A DNA stretch of 64,000 nt from positions 191,083,477 to 191,147,476 of the forward strand of contig NC_090322.1 of the NCBI RefSeq assembly GCF_040869045.1, written 5' to 3'. The notes under the pieces are model-generated. The model was not told the DNA's origin. It saw only the letters and a list, made by a program, of their open reading frames with translations, and did no database searches. A program made the position numbers and the translations under genes. Source of the DNA: Eurosta solidaginis (Eukaryota; Arthropoda; Insecta; Diptera; Tephritidae). Positions 41,597 through 53,003 of the stretch are shown one piece after another; position 1 is the stretch's first letter; each line of letters begins with the position of its first letter.

Positions 41597-41979
41597 TATT
41601 ATCTGTATTTAAATACAAATTCATTTATGTATACAATTTTCTCGCCATACAAATTAGGTGCACCCTATTGTATCGCTGTTAAGTACAGGCACTTCGTAAA
41701 ATGTTTATTATACGCTTGAATTGATGATGATTTTGAAAGAGGGTACAATGACGCACTCAAATTTTAAATTAAATTTCGTTTAAGAAGTGGCAATTGTAAG
41801 TTGTCATGGTTTATGATTTACATTCCTCAAAAATACTTAGTTACGATGTGTTTAACTTTGCACTGTTATAAAATAAAAAGCGGGACGAGTTAAACTTTAA
41901 TTTTGAAAATTCTTATTATTTTATATCACATTTGTAAAACATATAAAAAGGCAATGAAATAAATTAATAGAAAATAAAC
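41597..41979. other. Unassigned stretch
   Basis: No recognised feature. Confidence 0.3.
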
Positions 41980-42302
41980 ATATACAACTAAGGTTAACTC
42001 CCTTCTAAAACGCTCATTGATACCTTTAAGTTGATACCCATATTGTACAAACAAATTCTAGAGTCACCCCTGGTCCACCTTTATGGCGATATCACGAAAA
42101 GGCATGCACTTATAAAACTATGGCCCGCTCCCTTTTAAAACACTTTTTAATACCTTCCATTTGATACCCATGTCATACAAACCCATTCCAGGGTTACCCT
42201 AGGGTCATTTTCCTACATGGCAATTTTCTCTTATTTTGTCTTCAAAGCTCTCAGCTGAGTATGTAATGTTCGGTTACACCCGAACTTAGCCTTCCTTACT
42301 TG
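41980..42302 (+). mobile_element. Helitron-like copy 2 (3' fragment)
   Basis: Only the end of the element: one to two ~130-bp units (CTGGTCCACCTTTATGGCGA, CTCCCTTTTAAAACACT), then CTCAGCTGAGTATGTAATGT, the hairpin GTTCGGTTACACCCGAAC and the terminus CTTCCTTACTTG followed by TTT. Confidence 0.8.
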
Positions 42303-42709
42303 TTTCTTATATTGATGACGAAAACGTATGCCTTTTAAAGACTTCGCTAGCAAGATACCTTTATCCAGTTAGTTGATGTTTCCGAGAAAGCAAACGCTGA
42401 CATCACCACCGTAAAGAGACCGCGATGAACGAGGTCAATTCAGTAGGACAATGGAGCTTGCGACATCTATCACACCGTCCATATGGAGGGAAATGAAAGG
42501 CGAAGTCGAGGTTTTGGTTTTATGTTACGAAAAATACATATATCACCTCCAAATATATTCAGTCGTTAGCACAAACCTAAGCCGTTATGGGTTAGGACGC
42601 TTTCTATAACATACTGGAAAAATATTGTCCCCACCATGGCATCAAACTCATACTTTATACATGGCTTCTTTTATGCTAGTGTATGTAAGGAGCAAATACG
42701 CCTTTGTGT
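42303..42709. other. Unassigned stretch
   Basis: May contain upstream parts of the decayed LINE that follows; no motif is certain. Confidence 0.3.
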
Positions 42710-42984
42710 TACAGTGAAAATTCTTATTCAAAGATGTAAGACCTTCCAACAGATTGAGGTTTATTGACAGTACTTGTAGCGCTAGACTTGTCAAACACTT
42801 TCCACACAGTCAATCATCGCATGTTATTGCAAGACTTGGAATGGTCTTACCATCAACTTAGCAGCGAAAGTTGGAACACGAAAGTGTGATGTTCGGCAGG
42901 TATAGGCCCAATTCGAGAACGTTACATCAAAACCAACAAGAATTATAGAAAGGGTACGGGGTATTGTCCAATCCCAACCTTTTT
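42710..42984 (+). pseudogene. Reverse transcriptase remnant cut by Helitron-like copy 3
   Basis: The plus strand near 42770-42830 reads VALDLSNTFHTVNHRMLLQD, matching RT motif A (LDLSKAFDTVNH; the catalytic Asp is His here). In another frame about 42915-42970, RIIEKGYGVLSNPNLF resembles RRVKQGVPQGGVLSPTLF. The sequence ends abruptly at the start of the Helitron-like element at 42985. Opposite strand to most LINE remains here. Very decayed. Confidence 0.6.
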
Positions 42985-45560
42985 TATACTCAGTTGAGCA
43001 GAGCTCACAGAGTATATTAAGTTTGATTGGATAACGGTTGGTTGTACATATATAAAGGAATCGAGATAGATATAGACTTCCATATATCAAAATAATCAGG
43101 ATCGAATAAAAATTTGATTGAGCCATGTCCGTCCGTCCGTCCCTCCGTCCGTCCGTTAACACGATAACTTGAGTAAATTTTGAGGTATCTTGATGAAATT
43201 TGGTATGTAGGGTCCTGAGCACTCATCTCAGATCGCTATTTAAAATGAACGATATTAGACTATAACCACGCCCACTTTTTCGATATCGAAAATTTCGAAA
43301 AACCGAAAAAGTGAGATAATTCATTACAAAAGACAGCTACAGCGACGAAACTTGGTAGATAAGTTGAACTTATGACGCAGAATAGAAAATTTGTAAAATT
43401 TGGGACAATGGGCGTGGCACCGCCCACTTTTAAAAGAAGGTAATTTAAAACTTTTGCAAGCTGTAATTTGGCAGTCGTTGAAGGTATCATGATGAAATTT
43501 GGCAGGAACGTTACTCATATTACTATATGTACGCTTAATAAAAATTAGCAAAATCGGAGAAGGACTACGCCCACTTAAAAAAAAATTTTTTTTAAGTAAA
43601 ATTTTAACAAAAAATTTAATATATTAGTAAATTATGTCAACATTCAACTCCAGTAATGATATGGTACAACAAAATACAAAAATAAAAGAAAATTTCAAAA
43701 TGGGCGTGGCTCCGCCCTTTTTCATTTAATTTGTCTAGGATACTTTTAACGCCATAAGTCGAACAAAAATTAACCAATCCTTTTGAAATTTGGTAGGGGC
43801 ATATATTTTATGACGTTAACTGTTTTCTGTGAAAATGGGCGAAATCGGTTGATGCCACGCCCAGTTTTTATACACAGTCGTCCGTCTGTCCTTCCGCATG
43901 GCCGTTAACACGATAACTTGAGCAATAATCGACATATCTTTAATGAACTTAGTTCACGTGCTTACTTGAACTCACTTTATCTTGGTATGAAAAACGAACG
44001 AAATCCGACTATGACCACGCCCAATTTTTCGATATCGAAAATTACGAAAAATGAAAAAAATGCCATAATTCCATACCAAATACGAAAAAAGAAATGAAAC
44101 ATGGTAAGGTAATTGGATTGTTTTATTGACGCGAAATATAACTTTAGAAAAAACTTTATAAAATGGTTGTTACACCTACCATATTAAGTAGAAGAAAATG
44201 AAAAAGTTCTGCAGGGCGAAATAAAAAACCCTTAAAATCTTGGCAGGTATTACATATATAAATAAATTAGCGGTATCCAACAGATGATGTTCTGGGTCAC
44301 CCTGGTCCACATTTTGGTCGATATCTGGAAAACGCCTTCACACCACTCCCTTTTAAAACTCTCATTAATACCTTTAATTTGATACCCATATCGTACAAAC
44401 ATATTCTAAAGTCACCCCTGGTCCACCTTTATGGCGATATCTCGAAAAGGCGAACACCTACAGAACGAAGGCCCACTCCCTTTTAAAAATACTCATTAGC
44501 ACCTTTCATTTGATACCCATATTGCACAAATGAATTCTAGAGTCACCCCTGGCCCACCTTTAAGGCGATATCTCGAAACGGCGACCACCTATGGAACTAA
44601 GGATTACTCCCTTTTAAAATACTCATTAACACCTTTATTTTGATACTCATATTGTACAAACAAATTCTAGGGCCACCCCTGCTCCACCTTTATGGCGATA
44701 TCTCGAAATGGCGTCCACCTATGGAACTAAGGATTACTCCCTTTTAAAATACTCATTAACATCTTTATTTTGATACTCATATTGTACAAACAGATTCTAG
44801 GGTCACCCCTGGTCCACCTTTATGGCGATATCTCGAAACGGCGTCCACCTATGACACTAAGGATGCTCCCTTTTAAAATACTCATTAACACCTTTCATTT
44901 GATACCCATATCGTACAAACGCATTCTAGAGTCACCACTGGCCCACCTTTATGGCGATATCTCGAAAAGGCGACCACCTATACAACAACCACCACTCCCT
45001 TTTAAAACCCTCATTAATACCTTTAATTTGATACCCATATCGTACAAACACGTTCTAGAGTCACCACTGGTCCACCTTTATGGCGATATTTCGAAACAGC
45101 ATCCACCTATAGAACTAAGGCCCACTCCCTTTTAAAATACTCATTAACACCATTCGCTTGATGCCCATATTGTACAAACAAATTCTAGGGTCACCCCTGG
45201 GCCACCTTTGTGGCGATATCTCGAAACGGCGTTCACCTATGGAACCAAGGATCACTCCCTTTTAAAATACTCATTAACACCTTTCATTTGATACCCATAT
45301 CGTACAAACAAATTCTAGAGTCAACCCTGATCCACCTTTATGGCGATATCCCTAAATGGCGTCCACCTATAGAACTATGGCCCACTCCCTCATAAAATAC
45401 TCTTTATAACCTTTCATTTGATACACATGTCATACAAACACATTCCAGGGTTACCCTCGGTTCATTTTCCTACATGGTTATTTTCCCTTATGTTGTCACC
45501 ATAGCTCTCAACTGAGTATGTAATGTTCGGTTACACCCGAACTTAACCTTCCTTACTTGT
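42985..45560 (+). mobile_element. Helitron-like copy 3 with expanded tandem array
   Basis: Left end TATACTCAGTTGAGCAGAGC, then a (GTCC)n microsatellite at about 43129-43155, conserved core (ACCACGCCCACTTTTTCGAT at 43264; GGGCGTGGCACCGCCCACTT; GGGCGTGGCTCCGCCC; GCAGGGCGAAAT), the tandem array 44290-45470, and the right end CTCAACTGAGTATGTAATGT with the hairpin GTTCGGTTACACCCGAAC and terminus CTTCCTTACTTG. The (GTCY)n position upstream of the array and the 3' hairpin match descriptions of dipteran DINE-1/mini-me Helitrons. The terminus is CTTG instead of the classical CTRR. Confidence 0.85.
44290..45470 (+). repeat. Nine ~130-bp tandem units inside Helitron-like copy 3
   Basis: The marker ACTCCCTTTT recurs near 44345, 44475, 44607, 44737, 44865, 44996, 45126, 45254 and 45384, a spacing of 128-132. 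Each unit has CCTTTCATTTGATACCCATA, GTACAAACANATTCTAGAGT, CACCCCTGGTCCACCTTTAT and GGCGATATCTCGAAA. Unit length is often 129 (3 x 43), so one frame stays open over several units. Confidence 0.9.
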
Positions 45561-45864
45561 TTTATGTTAATATAGAAACTCTTTTCGCCACCATATAGAA
45601 TATTCTTCGACCTTACGTATGACAGCATATGACGAAAATATTGGATACTTACGTCGACGCAAGGTACTGGGTGTAACAAACGATAGTAACCTGCATTTCG
45701 GCGAGCACTCAGCCGCAAATGCACCTTAAGCTCAGAACCGAAAGAAATTCTTAAGTCCTTCGCAATGGATCAGCTGCTTAGATATTATCGCAAAACGATA
45801 GCTCATCGATAACAAAACGAAGACGGATTTATCTCTCCTAATGCTCTCAATTGCTGAAAGTTTT
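45561..45864. other. Unassigned stretch
   Basis: Contains a 78-codon minus frame without recognisable motifs. Confidence 0.3.
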
Positions 45865-45930
45865 CGCCAATGGAAGGGAAGCTCGGCCTTAAATCTCTTC
45901 GGGGCGTATCGCGCGTTATATGTTTTTATT
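45865..45930 (+). mobile_element. tRNA-Gly-like SINE tail fragment
   Basis: GGAAGGGAAGCTCGGCCTTA, AATCTCTTCGGGGCGTATCG and CGCGTTATATG match the 3' end of the SINE at 18893 and 58386 (AGCTCGGCCT, AAATCTTTTTGAAGGTAAAT, CGCGCC). Head absent. Confidence 0.7.
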
Positions 45931-45931
45931 A

Positions 45932-47240
45932 TACCTTTCATATAAATGAAATGGTATATTAAGTTTGTCACGAATCTCAAAATTGTAAGTCCCTCAAGGA
46001 AAATAGATAGACCCACCAATAAGTATACGGATATGATCAGAATGAAGAGCTGAGTTTATTTAGCCATGTCCGCCTGTCCGTCTGTCTGTTTGTATGCAAA
46101 CTAGTCCCTAAATTTGTGAGCGGGACAAAATTTGGTGAGCGGATGTATTTAGGTGTCCGATTAAACATTTGTCGGAACCAGCCAGTTCGGACGGAAATAT
46201 CATATATCTCACATAGAATCGATTTTTTCAGAAAAGAGGATTCTTGTCATATCTTCCTCAATTTATTAGATCGCAGTTTCAAACTTCACCATATGCTTTC
46301 GTATATTGCACATATTATTGTCTGTCAAAATGTATGAGATCGCATATATCCCCCAAAACCGATTGTTCAGATAAGAAGCTTTTCGTAATTTCTGCCCCAT
46401 TTTAACAGCTAGAAGCTTCAAATTGTACCAAATGCTTACGTATATAGCATATATTGTTGTCTTAAAAAATCATAGAGATCGGTGGGATATATAGTATATA
46501 TCTCATACAACCGATTGTCCAGGTAAGAAACTTTTCGCAATTTCTACCCCATTTTAACAGTTAGAAGCTTCGAATTTCACCATATGCTTTCGAATATAGC
46601 TTCCGAATATATTGTTGTCTGAAATTTCGAATAGGTCGGACGTATATATAGTATATGTCCTCTACAACCGATTGTTCAGATAAGAAACTTTTCGCAATTT
46701 GTACACCTTTTTTTATACAGCTAGAAGCTTCAAATTTCAGCACATGCTTTCGAATATAGCAAATATTGTTGTCTGAAAAATTATATAGATCGGTGGTATA
46801 TATAGTATATATCCGATACAACCGATAAGAAGCTTTTCATAATTACTGCCCATTTTAACATCTAGAGGATTCAAATTTCACCGAATGCTTACGTCTAGAG
46901 CATTCATTGTTGTCTGAAAAACTTTTATAGATCGGTGGAAAAATAGTATATATCCCATACAACCGATTGTTGAGATAAAAAAAACTTTCTCAATTTCTGC
47001 CCCTTTTTAACAGCTAGAGGTTTCAAGTTTCTTAAAATACTTACGTTTACGTCATATATTGTTGTTGAGATATGTGATTCATGGTCATAGCTGTTTCATG
47101 CATACCACAAAATATGTAAAACTTTGCATCGTCTCACAAAGTACCTACCTATTTTTATTTATATTTATCTTAAAAATCGCTTAGGTATGTACATCTGTTC
47201 ACTATATATATATTATCTTATACAACCGATTATTTGGATA
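45932..47240 (+). repeat. Second repeat family with ~150-bp tandem units
   Basis: Starts with a palindrome (ATACCTTTCATATAAATGAA then ATGGTAT), followed by GCCATGTCCGCCTGTCCGTC (a GTCY-type microsatellite). About six units follow, marked by ACCGATTGTTCAG near 46360, 46510, 46668, 46820, 46960 and (weak) 47226. Each unit has AAGCTTTTCGNAATTTCTGC, CCCATTTTAACAGCTAGAAG, CAAATTTCACCATATGCTT and TATTGTTGTCTG. It shares the GTCY feature with the DINE-type copies but none of their other sequence, so it is a separate family. Confidence 0.8.
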
Positions 47241-47344
47241 TTACGAATGGGATAAGATTATTGTTCAGCCCCATTCAAGAAAGGTATGAAGTCTTAGGCA
47301 CTGCCGAAGACAGCCCGTCCTTACTTATTTTTTTATTGCAAAAA

Positions 47345-47410
47345 GAAAGACAAACCAAAATATCTCTTCGGGGGCTATCGCGCCTTGCATTTATTTATTT
47401 ATTTATTATT
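47345..47410 (+). mobile_element. tRNA-Gly-like SINE tail fragment
   Basis: AATATCTCTTCGGGGGCTAT, CGCGCCTTGCATTTATTTAT: the SINE 3' end with an ATTT-type microsatellite tail. It lies on the far side of the ~150-bp tandem family from the fragment at 45865. Confidence 0.65.
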
Positions 47411-48493
47411 TTGGCGCCAATGAAAGATGACTAGCGTACTTTGCTAAGCAATGGTCAAAATCATTGAATATGAAATAATGCGAATTAAAAATTCAGTTGG
47501 TGTCTGTCAAAAAAATTTTTAGGTCTATAGTTAACTTCAATTAAAATAGCATTATATTAATTTCAATTAACCTTGTTTAGACTCGCATAAACCAAAAACC
47601 CAATGAACAACTCTTTAAGATAAATAACCTAAATTTTTTTTTCTTTTCTTTGTCCTTTTCAGGTAAGTTTTCACCAACTTCAAAAGTTCATAATTATCTA
47701 TCAGTTGATAATAAGATGGCATCGTTGCCATAGCCAAATATAAGGTAGTACAAAGTTTTTATTTAACCAACAGTCTTTATAGCTTCAAATTTCTACCCTT
47801 TGTTGAGCATTGCACGCTCCGATAAATTTCTTCTCGGTCAAAATTAATTTAAATATTTGTGCGTGAACAAAAATGTTCTGCCTAAGCAAAATCTATGAAT
47901 ATTTATTTGTGTGTTTTAAACGATAAACCCGCATTATTATTGGGAACATTAACGACATTGCTAATGATGGATGACACTGCTTTTGCCATTCTTGCGTACT
48001 CATTTCCTATTTAACGTAATATTAATTAAGTTTTTAAAATCAATTAAAGTGTTATGTAATTTTATGACTCTGGGCCTCTAGCAAAAATGTGCAAAAATTA
48101 GTTGCGTATACGCAGTGCAGTGCCGCCGATTGGAACAAGTTTATTAAGTTTGAAATGCCTAGAAATTTAATTATCGACATAAACATAAATCGCGAGTGTG
48201 TACAAATTGGCTTTTAAATATAATAATTGTATATTTGTATATATAAATATATATATGTTTATGTAGACTGGCTTTATACATACACACTTGCGCTCACAGT
48301 TTTATTTCCGATTTTGAATTAATTGAACAACATTAATATGTGTGTAATCTTCATATATGTATGTATGTATATTTATGAGGTTTTATAAGTTTTAGTTATT
48401 GTAAATTATTATCTACGTATATGCAAGGGTTCAAGTATAGATCGATCAAGATAAAAAGGGTGTGAGTACCAAGACTATAGAAAATTAATATTT
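47411..48493. other. Unassigned stretch
   Basis: AT-rich with TATG/ATGT microsatellites near 48350-48375. No family recognised. Confidence 0.3.
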
Positions 48494-50162
48494 ATACTCA
48501 GCTGAGCAGAGCTCACAGAGTATATTAACTTTGTTCGCATAACGTTAATCCGTAACGGCATAAACTAATCGAGATAGATATAGACTTCTATATATCAAAA
48601 TGATCTGGGTGAAAAAAGAAATTCATTTAGCCATGTCCGTCCGTCCGTCCGCCGTAAACACGATAACTTGAGTAAATTTTGAGGTATCTTGATGAAATTT
48701 GGTGCGTAGGTTCCTGGGCGCACATCTCAGATCGCTATTTAAAATGAACAAAATCGGACTACAACCGCGCCCACTTTTTCGATATCGAAAATTTCGAAAA
48801 ACCGAAAAAGTGCGATAATTCATGACCAAAGACGGACAAAGTGATGAAACTTGGTAGATACGTTGACCTTGTGACGCAGAATATAAAATTAGTAAAACTT
48901 TGGACAATGGGCGTGGCACCGCCCACTTTTAAAAGAAGGTAATTTAAAAGTTTTGCAAGCTGTAATTTGGCAGTCGTTGAAGATATCATGATGAAATTTG
49001 GTAGCCACGTTTCTCCTATTACTATATGTGTGCTAAATAAAAATTAAAAATTTTAACAAACATTTTAATATCTTTACTGTATATAAGTAAATTATGTCAA
49101 CATTCATCTCCAGTAATGATATGGTGCAACAAAATACAAAGATAAAACAAAATTTCAAAATGGGCGTAACTCCGCCCTTCTTCATTAAATTCGTCTAGAA
49201 TACTTTTAATGCCATAAGTCGAACAAAAATTTACCAATCCTTGTGAAATTTGGTAGGTGCATAGATTCTATGACGATAACTGTTTTCTGTGAAATCGGTT
49301 GAAGCCAAGCCCAGTTTTTATACACAGTCGACCGTCTTACTTGAGCAAAAATCGATATATCTTAACTAAAATTAGTTCACGTACAAATCTGAACTCACTT
49401 TATCTTGGTATGAAATATGGCCGAAATCCGACTATGACCACGCCCACTTTTCCAATATCGAAAATTACGAAAAATTAAAAAAATGCCATAATTCTGTACC
49501 AAATATTAAAAAAAGAGATGAAACATGGTAATTGGATTGGTTTATTGACGCAAAATATAACTTTAGAAAAAACTTTGTAAAATGGCTGCGACACCTACCA
49601 TATTAAGTAAAAGCAAATGAAAAAGTTCTGCAGGGTGAAATCAAAAGCCCTTGGAATCTTGGCAGGAATACTGTTCGTGGTATGAGATGTTCATGGTCAC
49701 CCTGGTCCACATTTTAGTCGTTATCTCGAAAACTCCTTGACATATACAACTACCACCACTCCCTTTTAAAACCCTCATTAATACCTTTAATTTGATACCC
49801 ATATCGTACAAACACATTCAAGAGTCACCCCTGGTCCACCCTTATTGCGATATCTCCACTACGTTTTAAATAATCATTAGCATCTTTAATTTGATACTCA
49901 TATCATACAACACATATTTTAGAGTCTTCCCTGGTCCACCTTTATGGCGATATCCTGAAATTACGTCCACCTATAGAACTATGACACACTCCCTTTTAAA
50001 ATACTCTATAATACCTTCCATTTAAAACACATGTCATAAAAACACATTCCAGGGTTACCCTAGGTTCATTTTGCTAAATGGTGATTTCCCTTATTATGTC
50101 TCCAAAGCTCTCAGCTGAGTATATAATGTTCGGTTACACCCGAACTTAGCCTTCCTTACTTG
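48494..50162 (+). mobile_element. Helitron-like copy 4 (short array)
   Basis: Left end TATACTCAGCTGAGCAGAGC, GTCCGTCCGTCCGTCC microsatellite at about 48636, the same core blocks as copy 3 (CCGCGCCCACTTTTTCGATA; GGGCGTGGCACCGCCCACTT), only about three tandem units (49690-50060), and the right end with GTTCGGTTACACCCGAAC and CTTCCTTACTTG followed by TTTT. Same orientation as copy 3, inverted relative to copy 5. Confidence 0.85.
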
Positions 50163-50400
50163 TTTTAATTAATTAGAGCTCGCGAAGGGGTTAAAGTTAA
50201 ACCATTAAACCTTTTTGAGAAAGTATTAGCCAGCTTCTTTTCGATAACACCGATACCAACACGCTATTGCTTTTTTTATAGGCCCAATATCGATAACAAA
50301 TTATTATCAACTCAAAGATTATCAACTCGACCGGTTTGTTATCGGCTTGCAATCAGCTAACAATTCGATAGCTTTCTCATAACATATCAATGTTTTTTGG
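50163..50400. repeat. ATCGATAA-rich dispersed repeat
   Basis: TTCGATAACACCGATACCAA, ATATCGATAACAAATTATTA and TTATCGGCTTGCAATC words; the same degenerate family as 17630 and 19390. Confidence 0.5.
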
Positions 50401-50419
50401 GGAAAAAAAGATAGTTTTT

Positions 50420-51800
50420 CCACGGTTTACGCGCACCTCAAATAGACTGAATGCGTTCATAGTGTTATCACAAGTTTGCGTAACGGCCAAGCTGAAAACC
50501 TCATCAAAAACCAGGATCTATGTTATAAAATATCCCTGCTTTCTAGGACCTATGGTACTTGCTGCTTCTAGATCTGATAGCTGTGCCACTCCTTAATCTT
50601 AGTTTTGCAAGGGCAGGGCAACCGGCCCATCCATTCTATGCTATCACTGACAAGGCCTAATTTAATAGCATGGCAGTTGCCAGTCAAAATACCCATCATG
50701 AGCCTATAGTATAGCCTCTTTCCAATGATAAGAGTAACTTTTTTAATCAAAGGTTATCGTGTTTGGTCGACCATTTTCAACTCTCGGCTTTTGTCATTCG
50801 CTTTTTTATTTCCGTCCATTCCCATATGCCCAGGGACACAATGTAACTGTAGTTTTATTTCTCTCTGTCCCAATTTTTTCCAGAGATTGAGAGATTATTT
50901 CTTTAATCACTGCAAGGCTCTCAATGTACAACTTGACGCGGCTCCAGTTTAAGCTATTTTCTCCAAGGTTTCTACTGCTTTAGACACTTACTTTAGCCTG
51001 AAAAACAGGACAGTGGTTTGGAAGCATATAGCATATGCCTATTTCCGGGCCTGCGCAGTATATCGCAGACCCTGCTCCTTCTATTACATTTTAGTTACCG
51101 GTATACACGTGTATCGCCTCGTCTGCCATTTGAGCGCTCTTGCAAGCTTCCACCTCCATCGTGGCTCCAAGGGAGCCTTGGAAGCGCAGGTAGAGAGCTC
51201 AGTGGTCTGTCCATCCAATATTTGATGGCGCTATACTACTGTGGCCGTAGGATTTGCGTTTATGCTACCCCGAGATACTGAGCCTCGTTTCAGTGTTTAA
51301 CGATATGTTCTTTGCCACCAGGTCTACAGGTGGAATGTACAGAACCCCTTCTAATTTTTTAAAGGGTACGTCCTTTTTTGGGTGGTCGTTCGGCAAGCTC
51401 CAAAGTATTGGATAGGCTTTGCATTCGCTGTAAATATCCAATTAGGGAGAGAGGGCGAAAGATTCCATGTACACCCCAGCATTATTTTACATGCATAAAG
51501 CGCTGTTGAGACCTTCTTCACTCTCTTCTCCGCGTTTAGCTTCCACAACAACTTACTGTCTGCAACCATTCCTAAAGTTTTGGTACAGGGCTTCTACAGC
51601 AGGGTCCCAACTCCTAGCTTCAGCCTACACCAATCAAGGGCCCTATAACTCCTTGTAAACAAGACTATATCCATCTTCTCCTTGTTGCTTAGATGTCCAG
51701 TTTCATCATAGTGCTTTGGAAGATGAGGCTGCATCAAATAGACTGCGTTGAGATGTTCGGGCAGTTCAACAGAAGCTACTAGCATATTATTCCACTTCTT
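50420..51800 (-). pseudogene. R1/LOA-like LINE ORF2: RT thumb, RNase H, tail
   Basis: From high to low coordinates: NKEKMDIVLFTRSYRALDW (about 51690; family pattern VNPSKTDLVLFTRKYK), GMVADSKLLWKLNAEKRVKK and VSTALYACKIMLGCTWNLSP (51569-51351; family pattern LGVILDxKLxWKxNxxxRxKKA), an RNase H block CVPGHMGMDGNKKANDKSRE (near 50835; pattern WVPGHxGIxGNEKAD, well kept), then MMGILTGNCHAIKLGLVSDS near 50700. Order and strand are consistent with one element about 1.4 kb long, missing endonuclease and RT core. The LPSLPN and other shifts mark decay. Confidence 0.78.
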
Positions 51801-52644
51801 TTGATCTAAAATCTTGGCCCTATGAAGCGTACGATACCCGGTTATAGTATGGCGCCAGCTATGTCAGTTCTTAATCCAGTAGTCAGCCGGTCTTCTATAT
51901 TCAAGTAAATCTAAGACGGTTCCCGAGGGAAAAACAAATGATACTTTTCTGGTAATCTAAAATTCAATTGACCATCGCTATTCCAATTAAGGCAAATTAA
52001 GTTTGGGAGACGCGCCTGGTTCAGATGTCATCTGATATATTCTTGATGTAATTAAGCAGAGTTACTCACAACTGACACGAAAATTCTAAATTCTTTTTAA
52101 CGTGCTCTAAATGGGGATAATAAATAAGTGATTTAAATTTAACGTATGTGTGAATACGTGTACCGGTTGTAGTGGAGGGTAGTTTAAGTGATTGAGGTTT
52201 CTGCATTTGATCACAAGTTTGATTAGACCATGTCTTGCACAGAAGTTAAACCATTGCTCTCTTTGGCAAGGCAATATTATTCCTCGATGCGATTTAGTTT
52301 TAAAATATGGAACCTTTAAAGGACACTCACGTATTCCACTCAATATAAGCGGCTCCCATTGTAACAAAAGAACTCTATTGGAACAAACTTCAACCTACCC
52401 ATCGCCCCTTCTATTGGCAATGGGGCCATTACATATGGACGTAGTCCGAGTGGTACGGGCTTCCAATGGCTGTATCGTCATAGCTTAGTTATAATATTCT
52501 TTGCTTAGCCACTGCGTTCTTTAAAGTTCACAAATGAACTTCTTGGATTTTTTTCTTCAAACTTGTCTACATTTCTATTTCTTGTAAGCATACATGTATA
52601 TTCGCACGATATCTCGTTTACCTTTAACAAATACTTACCTAAAT
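51801..52644. other. Unassigned stretch
   Basis: Overlapping open frames of 86-98 codons (52107-52367 minus, 52192-52488 plus) are not recognised. It might be further LINE sequence, but no motif supports it. Confidence 0.3.
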
Positions 52645-52880
52645 GGCGCTTAACCGTTTAAATGGTTGTGGCTGTCCAACAGGCGCGATAGTCGCTTCTT
52701 CACTCTGCCAACTGGCGCCAATTTGTTCACACCAAAGGAGATTCAGCCGTTCTCCACCTGCTCCTTGCAGTGGAGTATGGGTCGCCCTCTTCTTCTGCTT
52801 TCATAGGCGGGTTCCGATAAAAATAGCCGGAGGGTCATCTTTCATACGCATTCATTCCTTTAACAAATATGCTTTCTTAA
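52645..52880 (-). mobile_element. LINE-C 3' end fragment
   Basis: AACCGTTTAAATGGTTGTGG, CTGTCCAACAGGCGCGATAG, TCGCTTCTTCACTCTGCCAA and CTGGCGCCAATTTGTTCACA match 36428-36510; TTCTCCACCTGCTCCTTGCA and GGTCATCTTTCATACGCAT match 36525-36635. Only the end of the ORF and UTR remains. Confidence 0.72.
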
Positions 52881-53003
52881 TTATTCACTACATACAAAGT
52901 ACGTAGGTGTAAAAACAGTTAACTTAATAAATGAAAGCGGCTTCCAAATACTACCAAAGTGGATCAGCTTAAAAGAAAATGCACACCAAATGTAAAAGGA
53001 AAA

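Noticed and set aside
43129..43156. Short (GTCC)n tract as a CRISPR-like or regulatory array
   Set aside because: It is the known-type GTCY microsatellite inside Helitron-like elements and occurs at the same place in every copy.
47082..47102. TCATGGTCATAGCTGTTTC matches the lacZ-alpha/M13-reverse region of cloning vectors
   Set aside because: The match stops after 19 bases, and both flanks are ordinary sequence without polylinker or further lacZ. Most likely chance; a vector screen of the reads would settle it.
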